Assembly (NCBI GenBank): GCA_023435925.1 | Contig: JAEZLF010000037.1 | Coordinates: forward strand, 1 to 5,038 | Reading direction: 5' to 3' | Origin: Bacillota bacterium | GTDB taxonomy: Bacteria > Bacillota > Clostridia > Acetivibrionales > DTU013 | Length of the DNA stretch: 5,038 bases | Shown: positions 4,849-5,038 of the stretch, piece by piece | How the letters are laid out: each line of letters begins with the position of its first letter | Numbering within the stretch: position 1 is the first letter of the stretch | Position numbers and translations under genes: made by a program | The notes under the pieces: generated by a model | The model's database searches: none | Told to the model about the DNA's origin: nothing | What the model saw: only the letters and a program-made list of their open reading frames with translations

Positions 4849-4958
4849 AAAAAGGACGTAGAAAACCATAAATTATACATAAATGGAAATGCGAATAAAG
4901 TTCGCAAAACTAAAGACTAAACCTCATCAGATAATTAAGTAGAATTGAAGTGATACTA
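4849..4958. other. AT-rich intergenic stretch, no gene seen
   Basis: No supported gene is present. An ATG at 4884 opens 19 codons without a ribosome binding site. A small perfect hairpin, TGCGAA (4890-4895) and TTCGCA (4901-4906), with a 5-nt loop, has no T-tract and no assignable role. Confidence 0.5.
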
Positions 4959-5020
4959 TTGTTTGTTATGAAAAAAAATGCTATGCTAGAAATGTTCGGT
5001 TATAACTGAACAGCTTTTTT
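4959..5020 (+). promoter_or_regulatory. Promoter-like sequence with a palindrome at the start point
   Basis: TTGTTT (4959-4964), 17 nt, then TATGCT (4982-4987) preceded by TGC (4979-4981) gives an extended -10 promoter candidate pointing right, with a start near 4993. A 20-bp near-perfect palindrome lies exactly there: TGTTCGGTTA / TAACTGAACA (4993-5012), followed by GC and six Ts (5015-5020). It may be a repressor operator for a gene beyond the right edge or a small terminator stem (8 bp, loop TATA). The two readings cannot be separated here. Confidence 0.4.
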
Positions 5021-5038
5021 CAAAAAAATACTGAATAT

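Noticed and set aside
4884..4943. 19-codon frame (ATG at 4884) right of the second hairpin
   Set aside because: It has no ribosome binding site, is very short and lies in AT-rich DNA with an internal small hairpin.

Overview
The window looks like a chromosomal segment of a low-GC, anaerobic, spore-forming Firmicute of the class Clostridia. The signs are a rubrerythrin end, a Spo0E-family phosphatase, a c-di-GMP-I riboswitch in front of an HD-GYP gene, a BirA-type operator in front of bioY, strong AGGAG-type ribosome binding sites, AT-rich intergenic DNA and clear rho-independent terminators. A genus cannot be named from the sequence alone.

Layout, left to right. Bases 3-203 are the 3' end of a rubrerythrin gene, closed by a strong terminator (247-288). 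A promoter overlapping the end of that terminator starts a two-gene + strand unit: a membrane-anchored CapA-family metallophosphatase-fold protein (365-1630) and, 23 nt later, an 80-residue YgiT-type zinc-finger protein (1654-1896). The biotin transporter gene bioY faces it on the - strand (1893-2444), and the two genes share 4 nt at their 3' ends. The bioY promoter carries a BirA operator across its -35 box. A 47-codon Spo0E-like gene (2678-2821) follows on the + strand. A leader of about 275 nt after the promoter at 3039-3067 then holds a c-di-GMP-I aptamer (about 3141-3224) and an intrinsic terminator (3253-3289) ahead of an HD-GYP c-di-GMP phosphodiesterase gene (3349-4401). Next come an extended -10 promoter and tRNA-Ala with anticodon CGC (4541-4616). 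The last 420 nt contain no convincing gene. They hold two near-identical 42-nt hairpin repeats, 176 nt apart and in the same orientation, and at the right edge a promoter-like sequence with a palindrome at its expected start point.

Functional links. The clearest circuit is the riboswitch plus HD-GYP gene: a c-di-GMP sensor in the mRNA controls an enzyme expected to degrade c-di-GMP. The Spo0E-like gene just upstream would act on Spo0A-P, so two signalling genes lie side by side, though the sequence does not show that they act together. The BirA site makes bioY a biotin-repressed uptake gene.

I found no clear new defence or mobile system. The least explained parts are the duplicated hairpin block after the tRNA, the CapA/YgiT pairing, and the base changes in the riboswitch core. 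Three genes have upstream in-frame start codons (314, 2462 and 3298) that I rejected in favour of starts with proper ribosome binding sites.
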